64,000 bases of DNA from Gautieria morchelliformis (lineage: Eukaryota; Basidiomycota; Agaricomycetes; Gomphales; Gomphaceae): assembly GCA_015179125.1 (NCBI GenBank), contig WHVA01000072.1, positions 124,001 through 188,000 of the forward strand, in the 5' to 3' direction. The notes below the pieces were generated by a model that had not been told where the DNA came from, did no database searches, and was given only the letters and a program-made list of their open reading frames with translations. The translations under genes and the position numbers were made by a program. Below are positions 34,025-44,131 of the stretch, in pieces; positions within the stretch are counted from its first letter, which is position 1, and every line of letters starts with the position of its first letter.

Positions 34025-34300
34025 GCTGTCCCAATGAGATGTGTACTACCAATCCGGCGCTTGAGAGATGAATTGTGGCTGGTGGGCACGTGTCGGGAGC
34101 GTTGCTAATGCGTTCCTTCGGCTTCGGGGTCCTGCATTCGGGTTCCTGGCTCTTCACTTCTTGCGCTTCTTCCTCCCGATCTGGCAACTTGCGTTTCTGT
34201 TGCCAATCGGAGCTTGACGCTTGATGCTTCCATTGATTGCCTCTTCTGCCGCTTCCGTACTTCCGTGTGCCGGTTATAGCACCGGTCCCCATTGTCTGTA
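34025..34300 (-). repeat. Dispersed repeat R2, fragment in minus orientation
   Basis: The reverse complement matches the middle of R2 (for example 29790-30000): shared blocks include cgggttcctggct, ttcacttcttg, gttgccaatcggag and cttccattgattgcct. It also matches 42290-42545, which is in the same orientation as this copy. Confidence 0.65.
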
Positions 34301-36094
34301 ATGAGCAACCCTTTTGTCCATGAGCGCGGAGACGTATGTTCCATCAGGTGTCTAGTCGGCAGCGTTCTCTCCAGACACCGCATCGTCTCGGGATCTGATG
34401 ATGAGACGATCCGGGTCGCCAGGTGTGGGACCCAGAAATGCTTGTTTCTTATATCACCAAGCGTGAGTAGCCGATATATATATATATATGTATACTGAGC
34501 GCTCGGCACTTCCACACGCCGATCAGGGCAGGTATTGATGAGTGTGGCGTGATCATGATCACGTGGCGTGATTGATGATCGTGATCGCGTGGCGTAATTG
34601 CGTGCGGGTGGCCTGATCGTGCTCGGCTGGCGCATGCCTGATCTGGGTCGAGATGCGTCACGTCATCATGGCTCCCGTGCGTAACTGGCAATTCTCAATG
34701 GCCGTCTATTGCTAGAGCCTTTCTATCGACCCTAGAGTATATCTTTCCTGAGACTCTCCGTCCACCTTCCACCATTGTTCCCTCTTCCCACTTTCCGGCC
34801 CCTGGTAGTGTGCGTGTGCGTACCGTCTGCCTCTTGGCACTCCACCTTTCCTGTTGTTCTCTCGTTCTCGTTCCTTGCCTGTCTCTCTCCATGCCGCTTG
34901 ACATTCTGCCTCCCGTTACATCACGCAACTCCTCTCAATATACACACTGCTCTCGCCTTCACCCACTCCTCCACCACATGACATCATCACATCTACCTGT
35001 CGAACGCAACAGCAAGTGCGCAATCTACACCATGTGTCGGGCGTGTCGTGGTATGTCTTGGGTCCCGCGTTCCTTCAGGCCGGGCATCCTCCCTTCCCAT
35101 ATTCACGTCCCAAAGCCATCTCGTGTTCTGTATAAGCGCTCACACACACTCTCCAACCATCCCATCCCATCCTGGTATCCAGCTCGACGGCATCGACGGC
35201 TGCTTCACGTCCACCTGTAGTTTGTCAGCATGAAGGTCTATGACCTTGGAGTTGAGACCTGATGGGGGTTAAATGGTGCCGATGGGTGTTGCGGGAGCTA
35301 AAGGATGTGTTGCGGACGACGGTGAGAGAATGAAATGACACGGTGAGAGGGCAACACGAGCCAATGAGGAGTGGGACGACCCGTATGGACGAGCACCCAC
35401 GCTCGCACCTGCGTGGACTCTGAGACAAGGGAGAATGATGGGGTGGGATGATGGGATGAGAGAACGACAGGATGATAATGAGAGGGAAGGATGAGATGGA
35501 AGGATGAGAGAATGGATGACGCATGTACGCTTCAGTGTGTCAAGGACTCGATGAGTCAATCCTGAGTCAATTCAGCCTACCCCACCCAGTGTGAGTCTGA
35601 GGTATGCGGCCGTGGCGTGGTTAGTGTTGAGCGTAAACAGCTTGTGTTTGACACATGCTTGGATGGAGGCCTTCTGTGAGGCGCGTGCCTTATGTTTCAA
35701 GTGTTCCACCCTCCCGCATATTCTTGAATTGACCCTTGTCCACGGTCTGTTCTGGTCAACATAAGCCAAGCATTGACCGAAGGAACGATGGGGAAGACCA
35801 GGAAATGCCTCGACGCCTACGTCCAAGACAGAATCATTCTTGAAGGCCGGAGAATATGATCTGTGGAGTTACCGAAGCCAACCGACCAGCCCGCTCTCCG
35901 CCGGCTGGGGTGTCGTCGCTCCCGACCCCGCCAACACACGTTCCTGCAGGCCCCGCCTCTTCTACCCTGCCTCATTCCGTTCTCTCTCATGCGTTGAGCC
36001 CATGCTTCCGCCGACGACGCCCAAGCCCCTACTGCCCCTCCCATATTCCCCGTTCCCGCCCTGAGCAGATTGCCTCTATCAACCTCCGCACCTT
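34301..36094. other. Interval without recognisable genes; short repeats
   Basis: It contains a TA microsatellite at 34472-34489, a run of related gtgatcatgatcacgtggcg motifs at 34535-34630, and a ggatgagatggaaggatga-type degenerate repeat at 35430-35520. Small frames are low-complexity Ser/Pro/His-rich and are not called. Confidence 0.4.
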
Positions 36095-37043
36095 CTCGCG
36101 CGCTGTCCCCACACCCGAACCTGCATACCCATCCGGCTCTCCGCTTCGATACCCCCGCCCAACAGGGTAGCTCACACACCGGGTCCACTCCGCCTGAGCG
36201 AGGCTATCGGTGGTGTCATTTAATCCTAGAGCCGTGGCGGTAAATTGTTGTTAACTGTCGATACACAAGATTCGTGAGACGAGGTCAGACGGCGTCACGT
36301 GCTCCTCTTTCGGGGGTATAAAGGCGCTCCGCAGAAGGACGGTAGTGATTCCCTCGGCCGAGCCCGGGATCAGCGCCAGAAGAAAAAAAACAATTGCCGC
36401 AGCGCTGCTGCTTCTACAAAACGGCACCGAACCCACTTTTTAAAGCCCCGTCCCCATCTCCCCTTGTCCCACCGTTCCATCACCACCTCGCCTCCTTGGT
36501 CCGCGTCTGTCACTTCGGCCCGGCCATCCCCACAGCGGTCCCAGCCTAAAACGGCCCCGCTGCATGCCTGTGCTACCGACTCCATGTACCCAACGGCGCG
36601 CCTGGAGGCAGGTGCGGGGAAGGAGGGAGTGATGATGCCTGCACCGGGTCTGGGATCGGACCGCCCGCCATGTGAGACATTGATGATGGGGAGGAGGCTG
36701 CTGGTGACGCCGATGGCAGGCGATTCGGGTGAGGATGGGCTGGGGCTGGAGGAAGATAGTGCGGCTTCGTTCTTTGTCGTGCGTGTTGTTTCATTGTGGT
36801 CGCTGTTTGTTGCTTGGAGATGCCTGCATACCATTCAGGTCAGATGTGCTTCTTCAAAGGCCGTTGTGTACGTGGCCTACTCCGAGTCTGCGCGCTTTCT
36901 TTCTGTCGTCACCTTAACCACGTGCGACATGTGCCAACACACCTTTGCCATTCCATTGCGGCCGTTCTTCCGGCCCTCTTCCCCTTGCGTCGGCCCTCTA
37001 CCTCCTCCGCCTGCGCGCCCGCACCCTGTCCGTCTACGTGCAC
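36095..37043 (+). repeat. Dispersed repeat R3, copy A, left part
   Basis: Two blocks are collinear with copy B: 36095-36310 matches 44677-44890 (shared acagggtagctcacacac, gagcgaggctatcggtggtg, gagacgaggtcagacggcg), and 36750-37043 matches 46203-46490 (shared gcttcgttctttgtcgtg, ggccgttgtgtacgtggcct). The repeat is interrupted at 37043/41808 by copia-2 and continues beyond it. Nothing in it is convincingly coding. Confidence 0.65.
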
Positions 37044-37246
37044 TGTAGGAACTGTACCCGACGTGTCAGTTCTAGATACAGGAACTATCAATAACATGCA
37101 TAAGCGAGTATACGAGCACTTTACCTCAGTCTCACAGTACGTGTGATAGAACTGAGGGAAAGGCTGGAACTCCGACTCGCGTCTCAAGTATCCCCAAACA
37201 TGTGGGTACTTGTGTATGCGGCTCGGTCACGCTTGTATCTCCAACA
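37044..37246 (-). repeat. Copia-2 3' LTR
   Basis: In plus orientation it reads TGTAGGAACTGTACCC to TGTATCTCCAACA and appears identical to the LTR at 41605-41807, implying a recent insertion. A pyrimidine-rich stretch (caccccctcaagc) follows on the plus strand, the complement of a polypurine tract. Confidence 0.92.
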
Positions 37247-37253
37247 CACCCCC

Positions 37254-38234
37254 TCAAGCGGTGACCGCAGAACGCCTGTGCAGACCGAGCATCGGGGTGA
37301 GGCGGGAAAAAGCAGGATGGGGAAGGGGCTTCGTAAGGATATCAGCAGAGTTCTCGCGTGTAGGGACATGTGTAAAGTGGACTTCGCCGCGTGAGACCCG
37401 ATCACGAATAAAATGATGAGCCACGTCTATGTGTTTGGACATGGCATGAAAGGACGGGTCCCTGCTAAGGGTGATCGCGCCCATGTTGTCGCAACGGATA
37501 TTGGTGGAGGCCTCCTGCTCAAAACCAAGGAGCATGAGGAGGTTCCGCAGCCACAGAGCCTCCTTCGTGGCATAGCTGCACGCCATGTATTCGGCCTCGA
37601 CACTAGAGGTCGCCACAGTTGTCTGTTTCTTAGAGCTCCAGGAAATCGGACCCGAGCCCAAAGAGTAGAGGTAGCCGGCGATCGATTTTCGGCCGTTGCG
37701 ATCCGATGCCCAGTCAGAGTCGACGTAGCCTGACAAGGAGATGTCCTTGCCACCCAATACCAGGGAAACATCGCGAGTGGTGTAAAGGTACGTGATGACG
37801 CGCTGAGCCTGCGCCCAGTGAGCTGGCCCAGGGTTAGCACTGAACTGGCTGAGATGAGCGACAGTGAAGGATATGTCAGGGCGCGTGCCCATGGCAGCAT
37901 ACATCATAGAGCCGATGGTGGTGAGATAAGGACACTTTCTCATATCCCGTTTCCCATTCTCAGTAGACGGACACATGTCCTTGGTGAGGAGAACATTATG
38001 GTCGAGGGGCATGTACTTAGCGTACGCATGTTGAAGATTTAGTCGCTTGGCAATGGTCTCGATGTATGAAGTCTGAGAAAGAGAGATGGTTCTATTGGCA
38101 CGGTCCCTGGTGATAGCAATGCCCAGGAGATGGTGGACATCGCCCAGATCAACAAGGTCGAAGATGGCATCAATTTGTGACTTCAGGTCACGCATCTCCT
38201 CCGCAGAGCTGGCGGTGACACACAAGTCATCCAC
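37254..38234 (-). pseudogene. Copia-2 RT C-terminus and RNase H
   Basis: A clean 326-codon minus-strand frame starts at DDLCVTASSAEEMRDLKSQI, the catalytic DD of copia RT, and continues through FDLVDLGDVHHLLGIAI, GSMMYAAMGTRPDISFTVAH and then RNase H: GYVDSDWASDRNGRKSIAGY, SSVEAEYMACSYATKEALW, DNMGAI, KHIDVAHHFIRDRV. It ends at 37254 just before the 3' LTR. The upstream half of the catalytic motif is cut off by the inversion breakpoint at 38234/38235. Confidence 0.9.
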
Positions 38235-38236
38235 GC

Positions 38237-40985
38237 ATGAACGCGCTTAAGGGGTCCAGCCTCGACTGGGTCCGCAAGCATTTACTTGCTGTGTTCTCGA
38301 ACGGCAAGTCCAAGTCCATTCCATCCAAAAATGACATCATCGAGACCATACACCTTGCTGCTCGCGAGAAGATACACTCCACCGCTGATCAGGCTCATGC
38401 CGTGAAGTCCGACCACCGCTCTACCGTTAAGTGCTCAAACTGTGGCTGCAATCATCCGTTTGAGCGTTGCTGGAAAAAAGGGGGTGGCGCCGAAGACAAG
38501 GCGCCTGACTGGTTCAAAGAGGCTCAGAAGAGGCGTTCTGAGAAGAAAGCGAAGAAGACAGACAAGACGGCTAAGGCTAAGGCTGCTAATGCCACTGCGG
38601 ACTCCAGCAACAGTGACTCTGACACCGCCAATGTGGCTATCGAGGCGTCCCTTGCTGCCAAGTCTCGCCTGGTCGATGGTTACTTCTCCTGCCTTGCGGT
38701 TGATTCTGAGATTTCTTGTGACCGTGCTCACCTAGCTGCTGAACCCATTCCGTGGTGCGCAGACTCTGGTTGTACGACCCATGTTTCCCCTGTCCGCTCT
38801 GACTTCTCCGATCTCTCCCCTACCACTCGCCGGCTGAAGCATGTTGGCGGCCAGTATATCCCTGCGGCTGGTGTCGGTACGATCCATCTGCGCTGTGGGA
38901 AAGGTCGACGCCTTACTCTGCACGATGCCCTTTATGTCCCTGCTGCCTCTCTTCGTCTCATATCAATTGGTCGTCTCGACGATGCGGGCTCTGACGTCAG
39001 CTTCCGTGATGGCTGTTGCTTCATAAAGAGCTCCAGCGGTAAAGTCATGGCTCAGGGCACGAAGGTCGGATCTGATCTCTATTACATTTCCAGAAACCCT
39101 TCACCTGCGCATGACAAAGCTAATATCGCTCGCGCTGCCCCTGACCTCGAGACGTGGCACAGACGCCTCGGCCACCTCAACTATGCTTCCATTGTCGAGA
39201 TGGCCAAGTCCGGCATGGCTCAAGGTATGCCTGTCGACTTGTCCTCCCTCCCCCCCCTTTGTGATCATTGTGTCCTTGGCAAACAGACAAAGACACCCAT
39301 TCCCAAAGTGAGAGGGGGGGCAAGGGCGACTGGGAAGCTTGAGAAGGTCTTCTCCAACATCACCGGTCCAGGAGACGTCGGTAGTGCAGCGGGCGATAGA
39401 TTTGTTCTTAACTTTATTGATGATTACTCAAACATGTCCTGGCTCTACCCACTAAAGAAGAAGTCCGACGCTGCCACGGTATTCAAAGAGTGGCTCTCAC
39501 TCGTTGAGAGGGAGAGCGATGCTAAGGTGCGCGTGCTTCGGACTGATAATGGTGGGGAATACACCTCCGACAGTTTTGAGTCCTACCTCAAACTCGAGGG
39601 TATCCGCCACGAAACTACTGCCCCCTACACATCGGCTGAGAATGGCAAAGCTGAGCGCTGTCACCGCACTGTCATGAACCGCGCGCGTGCGATCAGGTCG
39701 GATGCGAACCTGCCACCCAGCCTGTGGGCTGAATCCGTTAAAGCAGCTGCATATCTGAAGAATAGGTCTCATACCCGCACCCTTCGTGGCAAGACCCCCT
39801 ATGAACTGTGGTTTGAACGCCCGGACATCTCCCACCTGCATGAACTTGGCTGCCATGCATGGGTCCATATCCCCGGGGATAACCCAAAGATCTACAACCG
39901 GTCTGTCGAGTGTGTCTTGGTTGGTTACTCGGAGTCGTCGAAAGCTTACCGTTGCCTGGAGAGGTCCACGGGAAAGATCCACATCTCTAGGAACGTGGTC
40001 TTTGCAGAGAGTCAGGACTGCCGCCTGCGTAAGCTCCACCCTGGTGTCATTGCGAACGAATCTGAGCTGCTGGCCGACCCCGATGGCGACTCCAGTGAGC
40101 CTGATGCTCCTGTCGCTCCCCCTGACGCTCCTGGACCCCATGCCCCGGCCCCTCCTGTCCGAGGTGTGACGACCGTGCTGCGTCGCTCCTGCCGTGTCCC
40201 CCGGCCTTCTGCTGCCGGTGCTGCTTCCCGCAGTATCTCGTATGAGTCGGTACTTGACAGGGTGATGAAGGATTTACGTGCGGGCGGTAACACGCACTCT
40301 CGAGGGGGTGGGGGTGTCCCTGACGACATGGTCGGTGTCCTTGTGGCTAATTCTGCAGATTAGTGGTGTTGTGTGGGTGCCGACTCGGACCTGAAAACTT
40401 ACCGCGAGATCCTGTCCCGTCCCGATGCTCCTCAGTGGGAGCTGAGCATGTCTGAGGAGATGGGTTCCCTGTCCAAACACAAGGTCTGGGACCTTGTCCC
40501 GCGCACAGAGGTGCCTCACGACCGTCGTGTGATCCCTTCCAAGTGGGTGTACCTCACTAAGAAGGATGAGTCCGGCATGCCAAAACGTTTTAAATCCCGT
40601 GTCGTTGCCAAGGGGTTTGCGCAGCGCGCTGGTGTTGACTACACCGACACGTTCGCTCCTGTCACAAGAATGGAGTCCGTTCGCGTGATCTTGCACATAG
40701 GCGCTGTGCAGGGCTGGGACATTCACCAGTTAGATATCAAAACTGCCTTCCTGCATGGTGAACTTGATGACGTTGTCTACATGGAGCAGCCGGAGGGTCG
40801 TGTCGAGAAGGGGAAGGAATCCTGGGTTTGCCGCTTGAAGAAGACTCTGTACGGCCTGGTCCAATCTCCACGGCTCTGGAATGCCCGGCTGAACAAGGCT
40901 CTTGTTGAGGAGTGTGGCTTCACGAGGATCGCTGTCGACCACTGTGTGTATACCCGCACCACTGCCGCTGGTACGTCTAGAGGAC
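38237..40985 (+). pseudogene. Copia-2 inverted middle: gag C-terminus, protease, integrase, RT N-terminus
   Basis: The plus-strand frame starts MNALKGSSLDWVRKHLLAVF (the continuation of gag). A zinc knuckle CSNCGCNHPFERCW follows, then a protease motif WCADSGCTTHVSP, GAG-pre-integrase TWHRRLGHLNY, and the integrase HHCC finger and core (NFIDDYSNMSWLYPL, RTDNGGEYTSDSF, APYTSAENGKAERCHRT). It runs to a TAG at 40361-40363. The same frame then continues with RT (DAPQWELSMSEEMGSL, IPSKWVYLTKK, QLDIKTAFLHGELDD, TLYGLVQSPRLWN) up to the second breakpoint near 40976-40985. Apart from the TAG the sequence is open, so inversion rather than long decay disabled it. Confidence 0.9.
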
Positions 40986-41432
40986 GGTGTATTCATCCTG
41001 GGTAGGCGCACGGCCTTCGTCATAAATGTTTGAAACCACATCCTCGATCTCAGCGACAGTATGCGCAGTTTTTGACAAGTCCGTGAACTTAGCACCGATA
41101 GTAAACGTAAGGGCATCGATCTTAGAGATCATACCACCATGATGAGTGTGAAGCTTGAGGAGATTCCAGGCCTCACTTGCAGACATGGTGGGCAGGAGGA
41201 GGCGACGAAGCGTACCATCGACCTGCTTGCCAAGGGTGCCGATGATGCGCGAGTTAATGAGGCGCCATTCAGCAGATTTCTTCTGATCAGCCGGCTCATC
41301 AATCGAACCATCGACGTAGCCCATGATGCCAGCCTCGAGGAAAGAGAATTCCATCTCCCGAGACCATTTTAGCCAGGAGCCCTCGGTAAGCTTCTCTAGG
41401 TCTTTCACTCTGACGTGATAGTCGAGTACCAT
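40977..41432 (-). pseudogene. Copia-2 gag N-terminus
   Basis: The minus-strand frame starts MVLDYHVRVKDLEKLTEGSW at 41432 and reads as a copia gag N-terminal domain (KWSREMEFSFLEAGIMGYVD, SASEAWNLLKLHTHHGG). It ends APTQDEYTVL at the breakpoint; the natural continuation is the block starting NALKGSS found in inverted orientation at 38240. Confidence 0.88.
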
Positions 41433-41533
41433 CGTAGATGCAGAGAAGTAGGTGGAGAGAAGTAGTATGGGAAGTAGTTACAAGAACGGTTACGAAGATC
41501 CGCGCGTAGTAGAGTGATACTTAAAGCGTGGAC

Positions 41534-41548
41534 GGTAGGCCCATAACC
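41534..41548 (-). other. Copia-2 primer-binding site matching the initiator tRNA-Met anticodon arm
   Basis: Directly next to the LTR the minus strand reads GGTTATGGGCCTACC. Its complement contains GGCCCATAACC, the anticodon arm of eukaryotic initiator tRNA-Met. This matches the internal (half-molecule) priming known for Drosophila copia and yeast Ty5. Confidence 0.65.
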
Positions 41549-41604
41549 TGTAGGAACTGTACCCGACGTGTCAGTTCTCAGTCTCACAGTACGTGTGATA
41601 GAAC
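41549..41604 (-). repeat. Partial LTR copy between the copia-2 5' LTR and its primer site
   Basis: The first 30 bp of the LTR (plus orientation) are joined to a later 26-bp LTR segment ending gtgatagaac, with about 55 bp missing between, and then the full LTR begins. The result is a short extra LTR piece on the primer-site side, as could arise from strand-transfer slippage or a tandem duplication with deletion. Confidence 0.75.
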
Positions 41605-41807
41605 TGTAGGAACTGTACCCGACGTGTCAGTTCTAGATACAGGAACTATCAATAACATGCATAAGCGAGTATACGAGCACTTTACCTCAGTCTCACAGTA
41701 CGTGTGATAGAACTGAGGGAAAGGCTGGAACTCCGACTCGCGTCTCAAGTATCCCCAAACATGTGGGTACTTGTGTATGCGGCTCGGTCACGCTTGTATC
41801 TCCAACA
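41605..41807 (-). repeat. Copia-2 5' LTR
   Basis: This is a 203-bp copy of 37044-37246, without visible differences. It is followed by the target duplication TGCAC and then by the continuation of repeat R3. Confidence 0.92.
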
Positions 41808-42261
41808 TGCACTGCTGCGTAGCATGCTGCGTGTACTGTACCATTACGACCATAGGTTCAGTCACGCGTCACAAGACCCCTTGAACCTGAACTCCCAGAC
41901 CCCTAGTCACCCGTCACACATAGGTCTGAACTACAGGTTGAGTAAGTCCGAAATAGCAAATTTTTTTCGCACTTTGAGTCCATCCAAGGATGGACCGCAT
42001 ATGGTGTTCATTGAACTAATTTAAGTTCAGTCACGTGTCACGGTTACCTCTGAACCAGTGAACTAGGTAAATTTTCATGTCACACCGCCGAGATCTGAAC
42101 CTATGGTCGTAATGGTACAGTAGTGGATGGGCGTGGGGCAACGTTGTGTCAATGAAGGGGACGGATACGTTATGAGGAGACAGACTCATACCCCGTTGTC
42201 CTGGCCCTTGTTCTGTCTGCTCTGCGTATCCGAGGTTCTGCCGCGTCCCCCGGGTGACGAC
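41808..42261 (+). repeat. Dispersed repeat R3, copy A, right part (interrupted by a MITE)
   Basis: After the copia-2 insertion the repeat resumes (tgctgcgtag) and, omitting the MITE at 41836-42120, matches 46490-46680 of copy B (shared gatgggYgtggggc, gttctgtctgctYtgcgtatccgagg, gacgacggtt). It then runs into a minus-oriented R2 fragment. Confidence 0.6.
41836..42120. mobile_element. TA-flanked MITE (285 bp) with perfect terminal inverted repeats
   Basis: The left end CTGTACCATTACGACCATAG continues gttcag and is matched perfectly (26 bp) by the inverted right end. TA flanks both sides (41834-41835 and 42121-42122). Copy B of the host repeat has the empty site gcgtg-TA-gttgatggg at about 46510. 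It has no ORF. The type is Tc1/mariner-like, from the TA duplication; its ends differ from those of the MITE at 30255. Confidence 0.88.
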
Positions 42262-42690
42262 GGTTTCTCCCACGTGACCCATCCGGCGCTTGAGCGATGA
42301 ATTGGCCGCACGGCGCCACGTGTGTGCCGTGGCTTCGCTGCGGGTTCCTGACTTCGGGTTCCTGGCTTCGGGTTCCTGGCTACTTCACTTCTTGTGCTTC
42401 TTCCTCCTGATCTTGCCAACTTGCTGCTGTCCCTGTCGTGCTTCTGTTGCCAATCGAAGTTTGGCGCTAGAAGCTTCCATTGATTGCCTTTTCTCGTGTT
42501 TCCGTCGTTCCGTGCGCCAGTTATACTCCGGTCCCCACTTGCTGTAGGGCACAACCTCCTTCGCGTGCCCATTCCGTGGAGGCGCGTGGAGACGTTTATG
42601 TTCTATTATTTCGGCCGTCTGCTATTCTTTTCGATTTGTAGTTCTAATTCTTGCTCCTCTCCACGCACACCAGATAGTCGCTGACACCTA
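42262..42690 (-). repeat. Dispersed repeat R2, fragment in minus orientation
   Basis: It matches, in reverse complement, R2 copies 1 and 2 from the ggagaggagcaagaatta block (42640-42670 here) to the cacgtgacccg block. It includes a local triplication of cgggttcctg (42345-42380). It truncates a neighbouring minus-strand exon at 42704. Confidence 0.65.
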
Positions 42691-42704
42691 CTCACAGGGA
42701 TGAC

Positions 42705-42953
42705 GAGGCCTTCCAAGCCGTGCCGCTCCGCGTACGGGTAGAGTTTGGCGAAGAGCACGGCCGTGTCGCAACGTGTGCTGCATCGGACCGCCTCGGGAGA
42801 GAGTACGAGCAGCACAGGGACGGGTGCCATCGCTGCATCAGCCATGTATGAGACAAGGGAGTGCCCTGCGCTGCCGTACCTTAAGCCGCAGCGCAGATAG
42901 AGGAGAACGCGGATGAGGATCTTGTGGGTGGAGGGGCGGGAGTGGGGCTGCAT
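42705..42953 (-). pseudogene. Exon-like fragment of unknown gene
   Basis: The minus-strand frame reads ILIRVLLYLRCGLRYGSAGH, then VSYMADAAMAPVPVLLVLSP and AVLFAKLYPYAERHGLEGLV, and ends at IP followed by a perfect splice donor gtgagtagg. Beyond the donor the sequence is repeat R2, so the downstream exon is gone. It probably belongs with the fragment at 43385-43702 on the same strand. No family recognised. Confidence 0.4.
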
Positions 42954-43010
42954 AGTCCCATTTCCACATCAGCATCAGCATTGCTGATGCTGATGTAGAA
43001 ATGGGACTAT
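42952..43010. repeat. 59-bp near-perfect palindrome
   Basis: Two 29-bp arms starting ATAGTCCCATTTC pair with a single mismatch and one central base. Such a sequence would extrude as a near-loopless hairpin. It may be the footprint of a minimal foldback element. Confidence 0.8.
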
Positions 43011-43384
43011 GGTGAGATTGCAATTAGTACTTTGGGTTCACTATGAAACTGCTCAAGCACAAGACAGGCTTCGTTTTTCTGTGTTTTACATTCTATCTCA
43101 CCCACATCCCCGCCAATACAACGCTTACTGAGCTACTGTACCCGGAAGAAATAAATGGGCAAGGAGAAGGGAGTGCGAAGGAAGCGACGAGGAGATGATG
43201 CGAGAAGAAACGAAGGGTGAGTGGCTCGGCACAGGCTGTAGTGGAGTCTGTGTAAATAATCGCTACCGCCGTTGTAATTGGAAGAACCAAGTGTCAGTAT
43301 GTTCTGAATGCTGAAAAGAGTCTATGCGAAGGGGAACATCTGTGCACCAACCGTGCGCCCCCGCTCGTACTCCCTGTGCTCAGA

Positions 43385-43702
43385 CTACGCACCACAGACA
43401 AGAACCACCGCCATGCGCAGCTTTTTCCTCACAAGTTCAATCACCGGCTCGCCTTCGGCCATCCTACAGCGCGCCGCCACCACGCACAAGGGGAAGCGCA
43501 CGAGCAGGGGGACCCACACGTGCATGGTCAGCGCGTTTGCGAGCGTCGTGAGGGTGAGGAGGAAGGGGTCCCCCTCATGTGGCGTCGTAGGCGTGGGGTT
43601 TGCCAGCGTGGGCGATGGTTCCTGGGGGCGCGCTTTGGCCTGCTCGAAGACGGTGTCAGCAGCAAGGGCGAAGAGAAGAGTCTTGCAGCGCCTTCCAGCC
43701 AA
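43385..43702 (-). pseudogene. Duplicated gene fragment of unknown function, copy 1
   Basis: The minus-strand frame reads ARPQEPSPTLANP, then HEGDPFLLTLTTLANALTMH and VVAARCRMAEGEPVIELVRK. It is related at protein and DNA level to 46700-47215. The two copies differ in length and both are broken, so this is a fragment of a formerly coding duplicated segment. I do not recognise the family. Confidence 0.45.
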
Positions 43703-43739
43703 TCTGCCGTAAATGCGCTATCCAACACAGATATGGGTC

Positions 43740-44049
43740 GAATCGTTTGACAGACACTTGCAAAGGGCAAAGAGAGACCTCAAGGCTATCGAGGAAGAAT
43801 TGAAGAAGAAGAAATGGAAAAAAGTGACCACCGACGTCGGAACTGTCGAGTCTGTGCGGGAGGACATCGCCAAAGCCAAGCGGGAATTTAAGGTGAGCCA
43901 TCCCCTTGTCATTCTCAATTTATGTATGGGATGAGCTCGGCCGTCTCCAGGAGAGATCTGAGCCATGCGACCGTCAGCTGCGGGATCTGGTAACGAGACT
44001 CGGTCTATGGATGGCGCATAGACCGACGCCGTATCAGAAGGCGCTACAG
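43740..44049 (+). CDS. Candidate two-exon gene, charged coiled-coil protein (partial)
   Basis: An exon-like frame following a possible acceptor (aacacag) reads ESFDRHLQRAKRDLKAIEEE and LKKKKWKKV ... SVREDIAKAKREFK. It ends at a donor gtgagcc at 43893. Removing the short intron to ctccag (about 43949) gives an in-frame second exon ERSEPCDRQLRDLVTRLGLW ending in TGA near 44049. The splice sites are canonical and phase 0. The 5' end is unclear. Family unknown; the minus-strand frame over the same DNA is also open, so the coding strand is not certain. Confidence 0.35.
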
Positions 44050-44131
44050 TGACGGTTCGCATACTATTCTGTGATTTCTGCGAGGTAAGAGATCGCTGGG
44101 AATAGGCCATACTTGTCCCACGATGACCAGA

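Larger units (their letters stand above)
37044..41807 (-). mobile_element. Copia-2: Ty1/copia retrotransposon with TSD TGCAC and an internal inversion
   Basis: Identical-looking 203-bp LTRs lie at 37044-37246 and 41605-41807, and the element is flanked by TGCAC on both sides (37039-37043 and 41808-41812). The LTRs, the primer site next to 41548 and the purine-rich tract next to 37247 place the element on the minus strand. The outer coding pieces are on the minus strand, but the middle (about 38235-40976) reads on the plus strand. Restoring it gives the normal copia order gag, protease, integrase, RT, RNase H. Confidence 0.92.
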
